Source: Struthio camelus
Taxonomy: Eukaryota > Chordata > Aves > Struthioniformes > Struthionidae
Length of the DNA stretch: 64,000 nucleotides
Direction: 5' to 3'
Assembly (NCBI RefSeq): GCF_040807025.1
Contig: NC_090952.1
Coordinates: forward strand, 29,571,068-29,635,067
Shown here: positions 41,816 through 52,101 of the stretch, piece after piece
Numbering within the stretch: the stretch's first letter is position 1
Layout of the letters: every line of letters starts with the position of its first letter
Notes under the pieces: generated by a model
What the model was told of the DNA's origin: nothing
Database searches by the model: none
What the model saw: only the letters and a program-made list of their open reading frames with translations
Made by a program: the position numbers and the translations under genes

Positions 41816-43084
41816 CTGTTTAGCAGCAATCCGGGCTGTAACTATCTTTGAGACTTTTACCTTTGATGGCGTAGATACAGTCCAGTCTGCTCAATTCCCT
41901 CTAAACTAGCTAACGTCAGGGAAATGAATAGGCAGCAGAGTATCCTCTGTCCAGGTGGCACAGTGGGCACTGATCTTAACAAGGGGGGAGTTACAGTGCA
42001 AGTGTACCAAGAAGCGGATCATCTTCTGTGCATCTGAATTGAATGAGGGGTAGAGCGCGGTTGTGCCAAAAATGTGGACACAGAAGGCTTCTGAAAGATT
42101 AAGCTCTAGGAGCTTCTTAGTCTAACTTCCCTTTCACAGCAACCCAAGTGTCCTCATGGCTTCCAAAAGGGGAGTTGGGGGAAGCGGTATTTGTGGCTTG
42201 CCTGTGCTCGTTTGCTTTGCTTGTGTGTATATTAGATCTGCTTTTGTGCATATAAACGGGTTTGTCTTATGATTTTCTGCAGAGCTCTGATTTTTTTTTT
42301 TTTTTTTTTGCTTTGCTTTATACTTTCAGAGGATGATGGATTTTACCGTGCCTCCATCAACAAGCGCTGGCTGACAAAGTTATAATGTCCCAGCGGAGAC
42401 TCTTAGGCAAGACGGAGGAGTTCAGACACGCAGCCTGCCAGAAGAACGTCACCTGGGAGGGGTTGCTAGCCTTGAGCTATAGGCGCTGATGCATATGGCT
42501 CATTCTGGCAGACACGGAGGGTTTTTCTTTGGTTGCAGAAATTTTAGCTTGACTGTACACCCTATAGCGGCAGTATTTTTGTGTTTATAAATTGTGTTAA
42601 TCTTAGGTATTCAGAACATCGGGGATCGACTACATGCTGCCATGAAGAACTACAGGCTACGGCTCTCAGACCTTTGTAAGTTACAGCGAGTCAAGAGCGG
42701 CCAGGAGAATCCAAATGCCAGTGGAAAGATTCTCTGCGTGGTCCTGCTGAAGAACTTCGGCTGTAGGAAGGTTGGCTGCATCCTCACTGGACTTGTGAGT
42801 AATAAGCCACAATTCATGGACCAGGAAAGGAGAAGGGGAATAGTCACAAGGTCTGTGTGAAGCCTCACCTGCCTGTTTGGAGCTTTATTTTTGTCTGTTT
42901 ACCTGGAATAAACAGTGAGGCCTAAAATAAGAATTTTTGTCGCTAGATGAGTAACCTGTGACCCCACCTGTCTTTGCCTTGCTTTGCTGCTTAATGTAAT
43001 AACAGTAACTTGGGACCCCAGAATAAAAACTGTTACAGTGCTTAAGGGAGGATCTGATTTGCCCAGGTTAGGGAGCCATAATTA
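41816..43084. other. Gap between duplicated blocks, with exon-like segments
   Basis: Two segments have good acceptors. At 42330 a T-rich tract and CAG precede a frame reading DDGFYRASINKRW before a stop. At about 42607 a TTAG acceptor precedes a segment ending at a GTAAGT donor at 42677. Neither can be assigned to a gene. A T-run lies at about 42292-42310. Nothing else is recognised. Confidence 0.3.
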
Positions 43085-43410
43085 AAGCTTTGGGGAAAAA
43101 AAAAGCTCTAAAACAAGAATCTCCCAGTGACCTTGTGGTTTGATTTATTTGCAGGATAACGTTCCGAGGGCCGGCAACTTGAAGAGGAGCAGCTCAACCC
43201 ATTTTGTTGATTTTGGTGATGCTGTCTTAAGGAAGCATGTAAGTACAGGAGAGGTCTGGGAGAGTTTTCAAACAAGACAGGAAAGAGCAAGGAAGATTTG
43301 AGAGTGTGGAAAAACTAGGTGCTATGAGTACTGAAGTTGTTAAGGGCTGAGAGAATTTGGGGTTAAGCACATGCATATGAAGGTCTGAAAGGGGCTAATG
43401 CATGAGGAAT
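43085..43410 (+). repeat. Third, partial copy of the duplicated exon-like block
   Basis: This aligns with 40010-40345 (plus) and with 21600-21290 (minus) from AGCTTTGG through a pyrimidine-rich GCAG acceptor (ends 43154), an exon-like segment 43155-43238, a GTAAGTACAGG donor, and the GAGAGAATT..GGTTAAGCAC motif. The segment is 84 nt and open in phase 0, but in a frame different from that of 40080-40162. Confidence 0.7.
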
Positions 43411-43719
43411 AGTAAAATACCGTGACTGAACACAAGGTTCCTTCCCAGTCTGGGTCTGTGGGTGCACCCTCGGTCTTGCAGACACAGACACTCTGGAGGT
43501 GTAGGGATACAGGCAAGCAGGCCCACAAGTGGCCTCCACGTGCCTTTCGGTGTGGCTGCGGGTCCTCCACACAGCAGTGCCCAAGTGGACTTTGGGCCCA
43601 GCGGTACACAGAGAGCTCTGCAGCTCAGCAGGTGAGTGGAACTGGAGCGTGTTGAGGGCTGTTCCGGGCTGTCTGGATCCATCTGGTTCCACTCGCTGTC
43701 CCTCTGTCCAGCGCTCCAT

Positions 43720-44515
43720 CTTTTTCTTTCTTTCCCCGTAGCTCTGTCCGATACCCCGTCCCTTTGTTTAGCTACTCAGTGCCCTGCCCAGTTCCCCATC
43801 CCTCTGGTACTCTTTGCATCCCTCTGTCAATATCTTCCTCCCTCCGACTGGCTCCCTATCGCTCTATCCAGCTCTCCATCATCCTTTTCCCCTCTCTGTC
43901 CCACTACCTGCCCGCTGTTCCTCTGTCCAGCTCCCCATCCCTCTGCTGCTCTTGTCTGTCTCTTTGTACCTTTCCAGCCTTCTGTCCCCCTCTCCAGCCT
44001 TCTCTTTCTATTTCTGTCCCTCTGTTCAGCTCCCCATCCATCTATTTGTCTCCCTATCCCTCTTTTCCCCTGTTCCGTCTCACCTCTCTGTCTGACTTCC
44101 CCTCCCTCTTTTTTTTCTCTCCACCTTTCTGGTTGGCTCTTCATCCTTCTCACTCTCTTCCCATTGCTCTGACTGGCTCCCTTTCCCTCTCTTCCAGTCC
44201 CCGTTCCTCTGTCTGGTTCTCCACCCTTCTCTTTTGCTTCCCGTCCCTCTGTCTTCTTCCCCTTCCCTCCTTTCCTCTCTTTATTCTTCTGTCCACTTCT
44301 ACATCCCTCTTTTTCTCTCTTCTGCTCCCTGGTCCTCTGTCCAGCCCTCCACCTGTCTGGCCCTCTGTCCTCTTTTTCTCTTCCTTTGTCCAGGGCCCTG
44401 ACCCTGGGGCTAGGTCTCTATCCTTCTCTTTCTTTTTCCATCTGTCAGCCAAGCTCTCTATCCCTCTTTTCTTCTGTTCTGCTCCTTGTCCCTCTGTCCA
44501 GCTGAAGGTTCATCA
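43720..44515. repeat. Pyrimidine-rich minisatellite
   Basis: The plus strand is almost purine-free and built from imperfect repeats of CCCTCTGTCCAGCTCCCCAT-like words, roughly 25-40 bp apart. The bias produces open frames rich in Ser/Pro/Leu (plus) and Arg/Glu/Gly (minus) that should not be called genes. The tract could adopt triplex (H-DNA) structure. Confidence 0.75.
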
Positions 44516-45969
44516 TTCCTTTGTGTTTTGTCTGGTGTGGAAGGTGTCAAGAGGCAATTGGTGCTCAGCAGAGACGATCAGTAGCAACCAGAGGGTCCCA
44601 TCAATCTGCCTGGTTCAGGTCATGTCAGATACCCCTGCAGTGACTCTGTGCAGAGGCATGGGGCTGCGGATGTGCAGTGGGGGAGCACTAATGGGCCAAA
44701 GATGCTGTGGGGGGATGTGGTAGACATTAGCATGTGGTAGAGATTAGCAGAGGCTCTGAGTATTCGGGTGTTAGGACAGGTGCAGGTAGGGCAGGGTGTG
44801 CTAGGGCAGTCTGGAGCTGCTGTTGTCCGTCTTACACGTCAGCGCAGTCTGCAGTTACTGTGTCTTGTCTGCCTGTGCGCAGACAGGGCTGCTGCGCGGT
44901 GCAGTTGGAGTCGTGATTGTGTCGCTGGCATTGAGCCCTGTTTTCTGACTTTATGCAAACTGTTGTCTTCCCTACATCAGCCTTACTCTGCTCCTCTTCC
45001 AGGAGCCTGTGCTCAGCTCTGCTTTCCAACACGCTGTCACGTCACAGGGATTTCCAGCACGGTCTGTCTGACTTGGGCCACGTGCTAGGCAGCCTGAATG
45101 AGTGAAGCAAAATCCTTCTTCTGTCATTGTCCAGGCCAGAGTCAGTTTCCCATCAGCTCAGTCTCTCCAGGGTTTGGAGCTTTTGGAGGCCTTAGTTTTT
45201 ATCCTGCCTTGGCTGGACAGTGCTTTCTGAGAGTGTCTGTCAGCGGCACAGTTTCCCTGAGGAGGACCATCTACCGAAGGCTGGAGGTGACCGAGTGCCT
45301 GAGCGAGCCTGACTGTATGTGAGGGCTGCCGTGACATCCTTGCGATAAAACGGAGCCTGAGAGAGTGACTGGAGCAGTGTAGAGGGTCAGTCATAATTGT
45401 GGGAACAGTTACGGGCCTTGGACAAGGGAGTAGTTCTAGGAGGGCTGTGCAGTTGCCTGGCCTCTCAGTAACTGTTCTGGCTTCTTTGCAGGTGCTGAAG
45501 CATAGTCTGGCAGTCGAAGGAGCGGTGTCACAGCTGGGAGCTCTGCGGAGATCTGTGGCTGGCCATGAAGGTCGAGCTCTGACTTGCAGCGTGGACGCAG
45601 CTAAGTCTTGGGGCTGCACTGTGTGTGTGCAGGGCTGGGAGGTGGAAGGTGGTTGTCCCCTAGGTGGTTGCTGGAGTCACTGGCTGTGGATGTTTGCCCA
45701 TGGAGCTGAGGGGACCAAAAATATTAATTGTCTGTAATGGAGTTGAATAAGCGCTTGCAATGTTTCAGGTAGGTTCAGTGGAAGTGCAGCTTACTGCAGT
45801 CCTGTGGAGCGATTCTTGCATGTGCTCACATTTGAATGGTGGCTAAGACCAAGCTTATAAACAGCAACTGTAACATGATTCTGATGCATATCTTCCTGTT
45901 CTGCTGTACTTCTAAATGAAGGGGAAACTTCTTAAGCTGTGGGCAAAACTTGCAAGCTCATGTGTACTT
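44516..45969. other. No gene recognised
   Basis: Mixed GC content, no consistent splice-bounded coding frame, no known transposon. Open frames up to about 150 codons show no family motif. Confidence 0.3.
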
Positions 45970-46330
45970 TGGTGTTTCTTGCTTAAAGCTGAGGGTTTGG
46001 AGTTTTTCACTTGAGGTTTATTGTTTAGTTTGTTGTTGAGGGTCTGTCACTCAGGGGCTATGGTTTATTACTTTATTTAGTGGGGCTGTCTTTATCAGTC
46101 AGGGTTTACAGTTCGCTGACTTAGCGATCAGGGCGCAGGATTTAAAATCCAACCTCATCCGTAAATTTTAAAGCAACCACTTGGGTTCCAAGATTTGCAG
46201 TTTGTCACTTAGGGTTCAGGGCTTACGCCTTACTGATAAATGACAAGGGCTGAATCCTTAGATAATAAACTGTAAGCCCCGAAGCCTAAGCAGCAGGCTG
46301 CAAACCCTTCTCTGGGGTTCCTAACCTTCC
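45970..46330. repeat. Diverged AGGGTTT-type repeat
   Basis: Words such as GAGGGTTTGGAG, GAGGTTTATTG, CAGGGTTTACAG and TTAGGGTTCAGGG recur every 35-45 bp with GTCACT/GTCACTTA between some of them. Near 46260-46300 the complementary sense appears (CTGTAAGCCCCGAAGCCTAAG), so part is inverted. It looks like an old minisatellite with a telomere-like core. Confidence 0.4.
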
Positions 46331-46839
46331 CCTGTTCCCAGCGTTCAGCTTTGTGCACTGACCTGAGGTCTGGATTTGATAAGGCGCAGGCCCATCGCAC
46401 TGAGAGTGGTGATGTGACAGGTGAGGTGAGAGCTGTGAAAGTGTCTTGCAGGGCTCTAGTCTGGGGTAGGGCAGTAGTGCAGACAGGCAGGATCAGAGAT
46501 CAAAGATCTTCTCACCTGTCAGAGCTGAATCCTATCCCTGAAGGAAAAAGTAGAGGGGATAGGCTGTCAGCTACTCAGACGCCTGCCACGTCAAGGGCAG
46601 CAGCAGGAGCTGACCCTTCCCCAAAGGACCGACGAACGCCGGTGCAGAGATGACTCTTCAGGTGTCACAGGGTAAGGGGAAGCATGCTGGCACCGAGCTC
46701 CATGGCAAACTCCCTCCCAGGTGTTGTTTCTGTGCAGTAAAACAATAAACAGTTGCTTTATTCTTTGCACTTGTGTCTGTGGTTCCTGCCGTCGCTTTGC
46801 CTGAAGATGATGCTCGGGGGAGGAGGTTACACATTGTGT
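46331..46839. other. No gene recognised
   Basis: No splice-bounded coding frame or known repeat is seen. AATAAA at 46743-46748 is followed by T-rich sequence and could be a plus-strand poly(A) signal, but no gene is attached to it. Confidence 0.25.
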
Positions 46840-47640
46840 CTGGGATTGGGAGCTGGTCCCCACATCCTTTGTACTTGGGGGTCCCTGCGGTTCCCAGGGA
46901 CCCCAGTGCTGTTCAAAGGGCTCGGGGTAACTTCCCTTGCATTGCCTCGACCCTTGGGGCTCTTGGTGGAGTTTTCCATTATCCTGGGGGCAGCCAGGGC
47001 CCCCCCCAGGGCCATGTGAAGTCCCCAGACTGCCCTCAGATTTGCTTTCAGCACTCCGCAATGTCCCTCATGTGTCGGTGGCGGGGGCCTGTGTGCCTGG
47101 TGCTGGGAGACAGTTTTCCTGGGGAAAGGGGGAGCCTGCAGGCACCTTGCCGTCAGCTGCATTGAGCCCTGTGACATGCCTTGTGGCCACTTTAGTGTGC
47201 ACAAAGGCCCTTCACTTGAATTTTGGTTTGCCCAAGAGCCCTGCATTTGCCCTTTGGTGGTCCTCAGGACAGCTCAATTCACGTTTTGGGTTGCTGGCAA
47301 GCCCTCTGTGTGCTTTTCCGCGTGCCCTGGGGCCCGATGTTTGTTTTGCAGCACACTGCAAAGTTCCTTGTCCAGGGATCCAGGACAAGGATCCCTGGAA
47401 AGATCCAGAGGATCTTTATCCCCTGTCCCAGAGTTTTCTGGGTGATTTTTGGTGTGCCCCAGGGTCCTGCCTTTGCCTTTTGGTGCCCCCAGAGTCACTC
47501 TGTTTGCTCTATCATCACCTGGTAATTTTTTTTTTTTTTAACTTCTATTGCACCCAGAGGTCTCGATTTGTTCTCTTGTGCCCTGAATACTCCCTTTTCC
47601 TCTCTGTACCCCCCAGGGCTCTCCCTTCAGCTTTTAGCGA
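46840..47640. repeat. Old diverged monomers related to the right-hand satellite
   Basis: Words typical of the satellite at 50.5-64 kb recur here in loose order: CCCTGCATTTGCCCTTTGG, GTCCTCAGGAC, TTGGTGCCCCCAGAG, GTGCCCCAGGG. Similarity is low and periodicity poor, as expected for the oldest flank of such an array. A T-run lies at 47527-47539. Confidence 0.45.
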
Positions 47641-47739
47641 GCACCTCTCAGGCGCTGGGGTGCCTCTGCTGCCCTGGCAGCCCCAGCTGTCCCTGATGGG
47701 GCTGAGGGTAATTCCCTTCCCCTGGTTCCTGAGGGCTGC

Positions 47740-48535
47740 AGCTGTGGACCCTGGGGCTGGAACAAGCCCCAGGTGGGGCTGGGGGCCACGGCAGGCATGC
47801 GCCGGGGCTGGGGCCGCAGTCGGGAGGAAGCTCGTGCAGGGGCTGGTCTGGGACAACGGAGCTGCCTCTGAGCACCGCCCGCCGGGACCGGCGCTGCGGC
47901 CGCACCGCGGAGGAGGTGAGCGGGGCCGGGGGGTGCGCGCGTCCCGGCAGACGGGAGCATCTCGGGCCAGCGGAAACTGCGCCGGGGATGGCGGTGCACC
48001 AGGGCGGTGGGGAAGAGCAGAGCACCGGGGCCACGGGGAGTGGTCAGGAAGGGGGTGCGCCGGGGCTGGGGGAGAGGTAGGAGGGGGGCCAGGGCTGTGA
48101 TGGGGCGAGGAGCGGAGAGAAAAGGGGGGCGCCAGGGCGAGGGTGGAACGAGGAAGGGGTTGCACCGGGGCTGGAGGAGGAAAGAAAAGGGGCGTCGGGG
48201 CTGCAGTGGTGTGGGGGGAGGGAGGACGGGGGGGCGTCGGGGCTGGCGGGGTTGGTTTATTGCGCGGTGGGAGTGGCGCGGGGGGTCCTGGGTCAGACCG
48301 GGACCGTGTCGGGGGGGACGGGGGAAGGAGAGATCCCAGAGGAAGGCCTGGGAGAGTCGCAGTGGGGGCAGGGGCAGTGTCGGAGCTGACCCGGGGCCGG
48401 TCCGGCGGCGTCGGGGGAATCTCGGGCCGGGGTTGGGGATCGCGGGGCCGCGCTCCGGGCTCGGCGGCGTCCGGGTGTCAGGGGGCGGGAGGGTGGTTGG
48501 GACGGGAAGGAACTGAATCGCCCGAGGGTCAAGCT
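47740..48535. promoter_or_regulatory. CpG island, probable promoter
   Basis: A G-rich, CpG-dense block next to the 61-bp array. On the plus strand a 5' splice consensus (GGAGGTGAGCGG) occurs near 47910-47920. The plus strand is G-rich and the minus strand C-rich, opposite to the satellite further right. No initiating exon of a recognised gene was found. Confidence 0.55.
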
Positions 48536-48540
48536 TCACA

Positions 48541-49235
48541 GAGCGCTGAGGACCGCGGCATGCCGGGAGCAGTAGTCTTCCGGCATGGGGCTTCCGGGCG
48601 GCCATGTTGTTTCGCGGGCCATGCCGGGAGCAGTACTCTTCCGGCATGGGGCTTCCGGGCGGCCATGTTGTTTTGCGGGCCATGCCGGGAGGAGTAGTCT
48701 TCCGGCACGGGGCTTCCGGGCGGCCATGTTGGTTCGCCGTGCATGCCGGGAGGAGTAGTCTTCCGGCACGGGGCTTCCGGGCGGCCATGTTGGTTCGCCG
48801 TGCATGCCGGGAGGAGTAGTCTTCCGGCACGGGGCTTCCGGGCGGCCATGTTGGTTCGCTCTGCCTGCCGGGAGTAGTAGTCTTCCGGCACGGGGCTTCC
48901 GGGAGGCCATGTTGCTTTGCGGGCCATGCCGGGAGGAGTAGTCTTCCGGCACGGGGCTTCCGGGCGGCCATGTTGTTTCGCTCTGCCTGCCGGGAGCAGT
49001 AGTCTTCCGGCACGGGGCTTCCGGGCGGCCATGTTGTTTTGCGGGCCATGCCGGGAGGAGTAGTCTTCCGGCACGGGGCTTCCGGGCGGCCATGTTGTTT
49101 CACTCTGCATGCTGGGAGTAGTAAACTTCCGGCACTGAGCTTCCGGGCGGCCATGTTGCTTCGCTCTGCATGCCGGGAGGAGTAGTCTTCCAGCAGTAGC
49201 TTTCCCGGCGGCCATTTTAATCTACAGGGCATGCT
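48541..49235. repeat. 61-bp tandem array, 11 units, with YY1/ETS/ZNF143-like motifs
   Basis: GCCATGTTG words start at 48601, 48662, 48723, 48784, 48845, 48906, 48967, 49028, 49089 and 49150, with GCCATTTTA at 49211: exactly 61 bp apart, no indels. On the minus strand each unit shows CAACATGGCCGCC (YY1 consensus CAAnATGGCnGC), two CCGGAAG ETS cores (CCCGGAAGC and GCCGGAAGAC), and ACTACTCCTCCCGGCATGC, which resembles the ZNF143 site ACTACAnnTCCCAGCATGC. The last unit is diverged. Open frames of 180-530 codons across it are repeat artefacts. Confidence 0.95.
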
Positions 49236-50519
49236 GGCAGGTGTTACCTTCCCCTGCTGGGCTTTTGGGAGACCATCTTGTGTCTCTCGAGGTGGCCGGA
49301 GGTGCAGCTGTCAGCGGGTTTCCCACCCGCTGGCCACGTTGTGTTCTGTGGCATACCAGGAGCTGTAGTTCCAGGTGCCTGTGCCTTCTCAGCCCTGCAG
49401 CATTGGCCCAGTGTCTCTGTTCCTCACTGGACATTTGCTGCTCCCAGGAGAGCGTCCATGGGTCACCGAGGCAGTGGAATTTCCCTGTCTTTCCCTGGTA
49501 CAGGGCAGGAAGTATTTTTCATCTCTGGTGTGCCCAGACAGGGTTCTCCCCAGGGCCTGGGGATGTCCCTATTGTCCCTGGGGAGGGCAGGGAGAGTGTG
49601 AGGGGCCGTGGGGGCTCCTGATAGTCATAGCTTTGTTCAGGCTTGGGGCCAGGTAGGCAGCAACAACTATGAGGAGTGGTGGCGCTGGGAGGGAATGGTG
49701 CAAAGCTATCCTGTTTTGCAGCACAAGGAAACGCAACCAGCACTGTGGCTGTCCAAGGACCCTAAAAGAGCCGGAGAGACCCTGGAACAGCCGCAGGCAC
49801 CCCACAGCAGCCCCAGGGACTGTGTCACTGCCTCCCAAGGTCACTGTGTTCAGCTACCTTTAACTGGGTGGAAAGAGCCTCCAGGAGCCCTGGGCACAGC
49901 TGCAGAGGATCCCCAGTTGCCTCTACATATTTTCTTTACAAACATGGGATCTCTTGGATGCCTTGCTGCTGCTTCTGTGTTGCTCAGTGTCTAGGTGTGC
50001 TATGTTCGCATCCACCCTCTGTGCTGCCCTCTGCTCTGTTAGAGCTGTTGGCCGGATCAAAAGGGGTGTGCGGCTAAGAGCTAGGCCAGGGGGTCTCAGC
50101 TGCCTGGTGTAGGACAAATAGGAGGGGGAATGGGCAACAGGACATAAAAGTACATGTGGATGAGAAACAGGTGCTTTAGAGGACTAAGATGCAGGGGCAA
50201 CTGACAGGAGTAGAAGTAGCAGGGGAAAAGGGTGATGAGGAAGATGTGTTGTTAGAGGCAGTACAGCGGAGAAGAGAAGGGGAAAAATGCTCCTATGATG
50301 AAATAAAAACTGTCCTGAAGAGATTTGCTTTTTGCCCTTCAGGTTATGACTCTACATGACTTCCTGAGAACTGTTCTGAGCACATGGTGTTGTAGGTCAA
50401 GACTGCCTGGGCAGTGATCCTCAAGTTGTCTGCCAAGACTACGCAACAGCTGACAGCTGCCTGCGGAATGAAAGCAAAGGCCTGCTTCTCAGAGGTAAGA
50501 GGCAGGGTCCAAGTGGAAG
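49236..50519. other. No gene recognised
   Basis: Between the 61-bp array and the satellite flank. Scattered satellite-like words (for example TTTCCCTGGTACAGGGCAGG near 49490) occur, but no clear period, gene, RNA or transposon. Confidence 0.3.
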
Positions 50520-52069
50520 GATTATAGTGAGTTAATGTCCCAGAACCTTCAGTTTTCTGCCTCATCACCCCAGGACTCACCCATTTACTCCCTAGTTCCT
50601 TCAGGACCTATCCATTTGCCTTCAGGTGTGCTCCAAGACACTCCATTTGTTCTCCTGTCCCCTCGGAAGTCTTTGCTGCTTTCTAGTTCCTGCATGATTA
50701 CTCTGCCATTTAGTGTCTGTGGGTCTTCTGGTAGCATCAAGACTCCTATGTTTGTTCTTTTGTCCTATTAAGTCCCCTCTCTCTTTCTTCTGGGTCCCTC
50801 AAAACCCCTCCATTTGCCATTAGTGCATCCCAGAGCCTTTGTTTTTCCCTGTAGTCCTCTCAGGATGCCTCTGTTTGCCCTCTGAGCCCCTTAGGGCCCA
50901 CCTCACTGTCTCTTAGTCCCATCAGCAGCCCTCTGATTGCCACACGCTCCCCTCAGGAACCTTTGTTTGCCTTGAGGGCACTCCAGAACCCTGGGCGCTC
51001 ATGGCACCCTTTCAGTGTGCCCTGAAGCCCTCCTTTTCTATTCATTGCACCACAGAGTCCTCTCTATGCCCTATCCCTATGACCGTTCTGTGTGCCCTCT
51101 ATCCCATCAGGTCCCCTTTCCTTCCAGTCCCCTCAAGACTCCTCCATCTTCCTTTCTTTTACCTCAGAGCTCTCTGTGTTCTCTAGTCTGATCAAAATCA
51201 ATCCATGTGGCATGTAGCCTCAAAACTGCTGGCCTTCATTGTGTTCCAGCATTGCCTAAATGCCCCCAAATCCCACCTGAGCTCCTCCTTGGGAGTTCTG
51301 TTTCTCTCAGATCCCTTTCTGTTCTCCTTCTTTGCCTCTTAGTGCATACTATAGCCCTCCATTTCCTTGCAGCCTGCCTTATGCCTTCTCAATTATCTTC
51401 TACTCCCTTCAGAACCCCCATGTTTGTTCTTCAAAGCACCCCAGAACCCTGTGTTCTCCTGTCGCGCTCCAGGGCCGTTTGCAACCTAGTCCCATCAGAA
51501 CCAGTCCTTTTCCATTTTGGTGCACCCCAGTGCCCACTGTGTGCTGTCTCTTCCCCTCAGGACCCCGGCATCTAATCCCCACAGAATGCCTCCTTTGGCC
51601 CTTGGGCTCCCTAACAACCCCTTCCTGAGCCCTTGATTTGAACTGGAGACATCCTTCTGACATGCCATCCTAGAACCCAATGAATGCCCTCTAATCTTCT
51701 CAAGACTCTTCCATTTTCTAATCTAGTTACCTCAAAACTGCTCCCAAAGCCTTCACTGTGCCCTAGAGGCCTCTCTTTGATGTCTAGTCCCCCTAGGCCT
51801 GCTCCAATCCTCTCAGAAGCCCTCCATTGTGCACCAGAGGCTCTCTTGGGTGTGTAGAGTCCTTAGGAGCCCTCTAGTACCCTCAGAACCCCTCCTGAGG
51901 CCTTTGTAGTGCCCCAGAGCCCTCTTGGGGTCCAGTAGCTCTCTTAGGACCTAATTCCTTCAGTACCCCTCCTTTGGCCTGCGTTGTGCAGGAGCCCTCT
52001 GTTAGCCTTCTAGCTCTCAGGGGACCACTCCAGTCCCATCAGAACCCCTCCTTTTGCCTTCATTGTGCC

Positions 52070-52101
<32 letters not shown>

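Noticed and set aside
43636-44723. Ser/Pro/Leu-rich frames of 178 and 319 codons
   Set aside because: Produced by the pyrimidine-rich minisatellite; overlapping frames show the same composition.
46200-46225. True interstitial telomeric (TTAGGG)n array
   Set aside because: Only single, diverged TTAGGGTT words occur; no perfect tandem hexamers.
47634-49232. 532-codon minus-strand open frame rich in Pro, Arg and repeated GRLLLPA-like peptides
   Set aside because: Its N-terminal half is the 61-bp array and the rest is CpG-island sequence; no domain, and open only because of composition.
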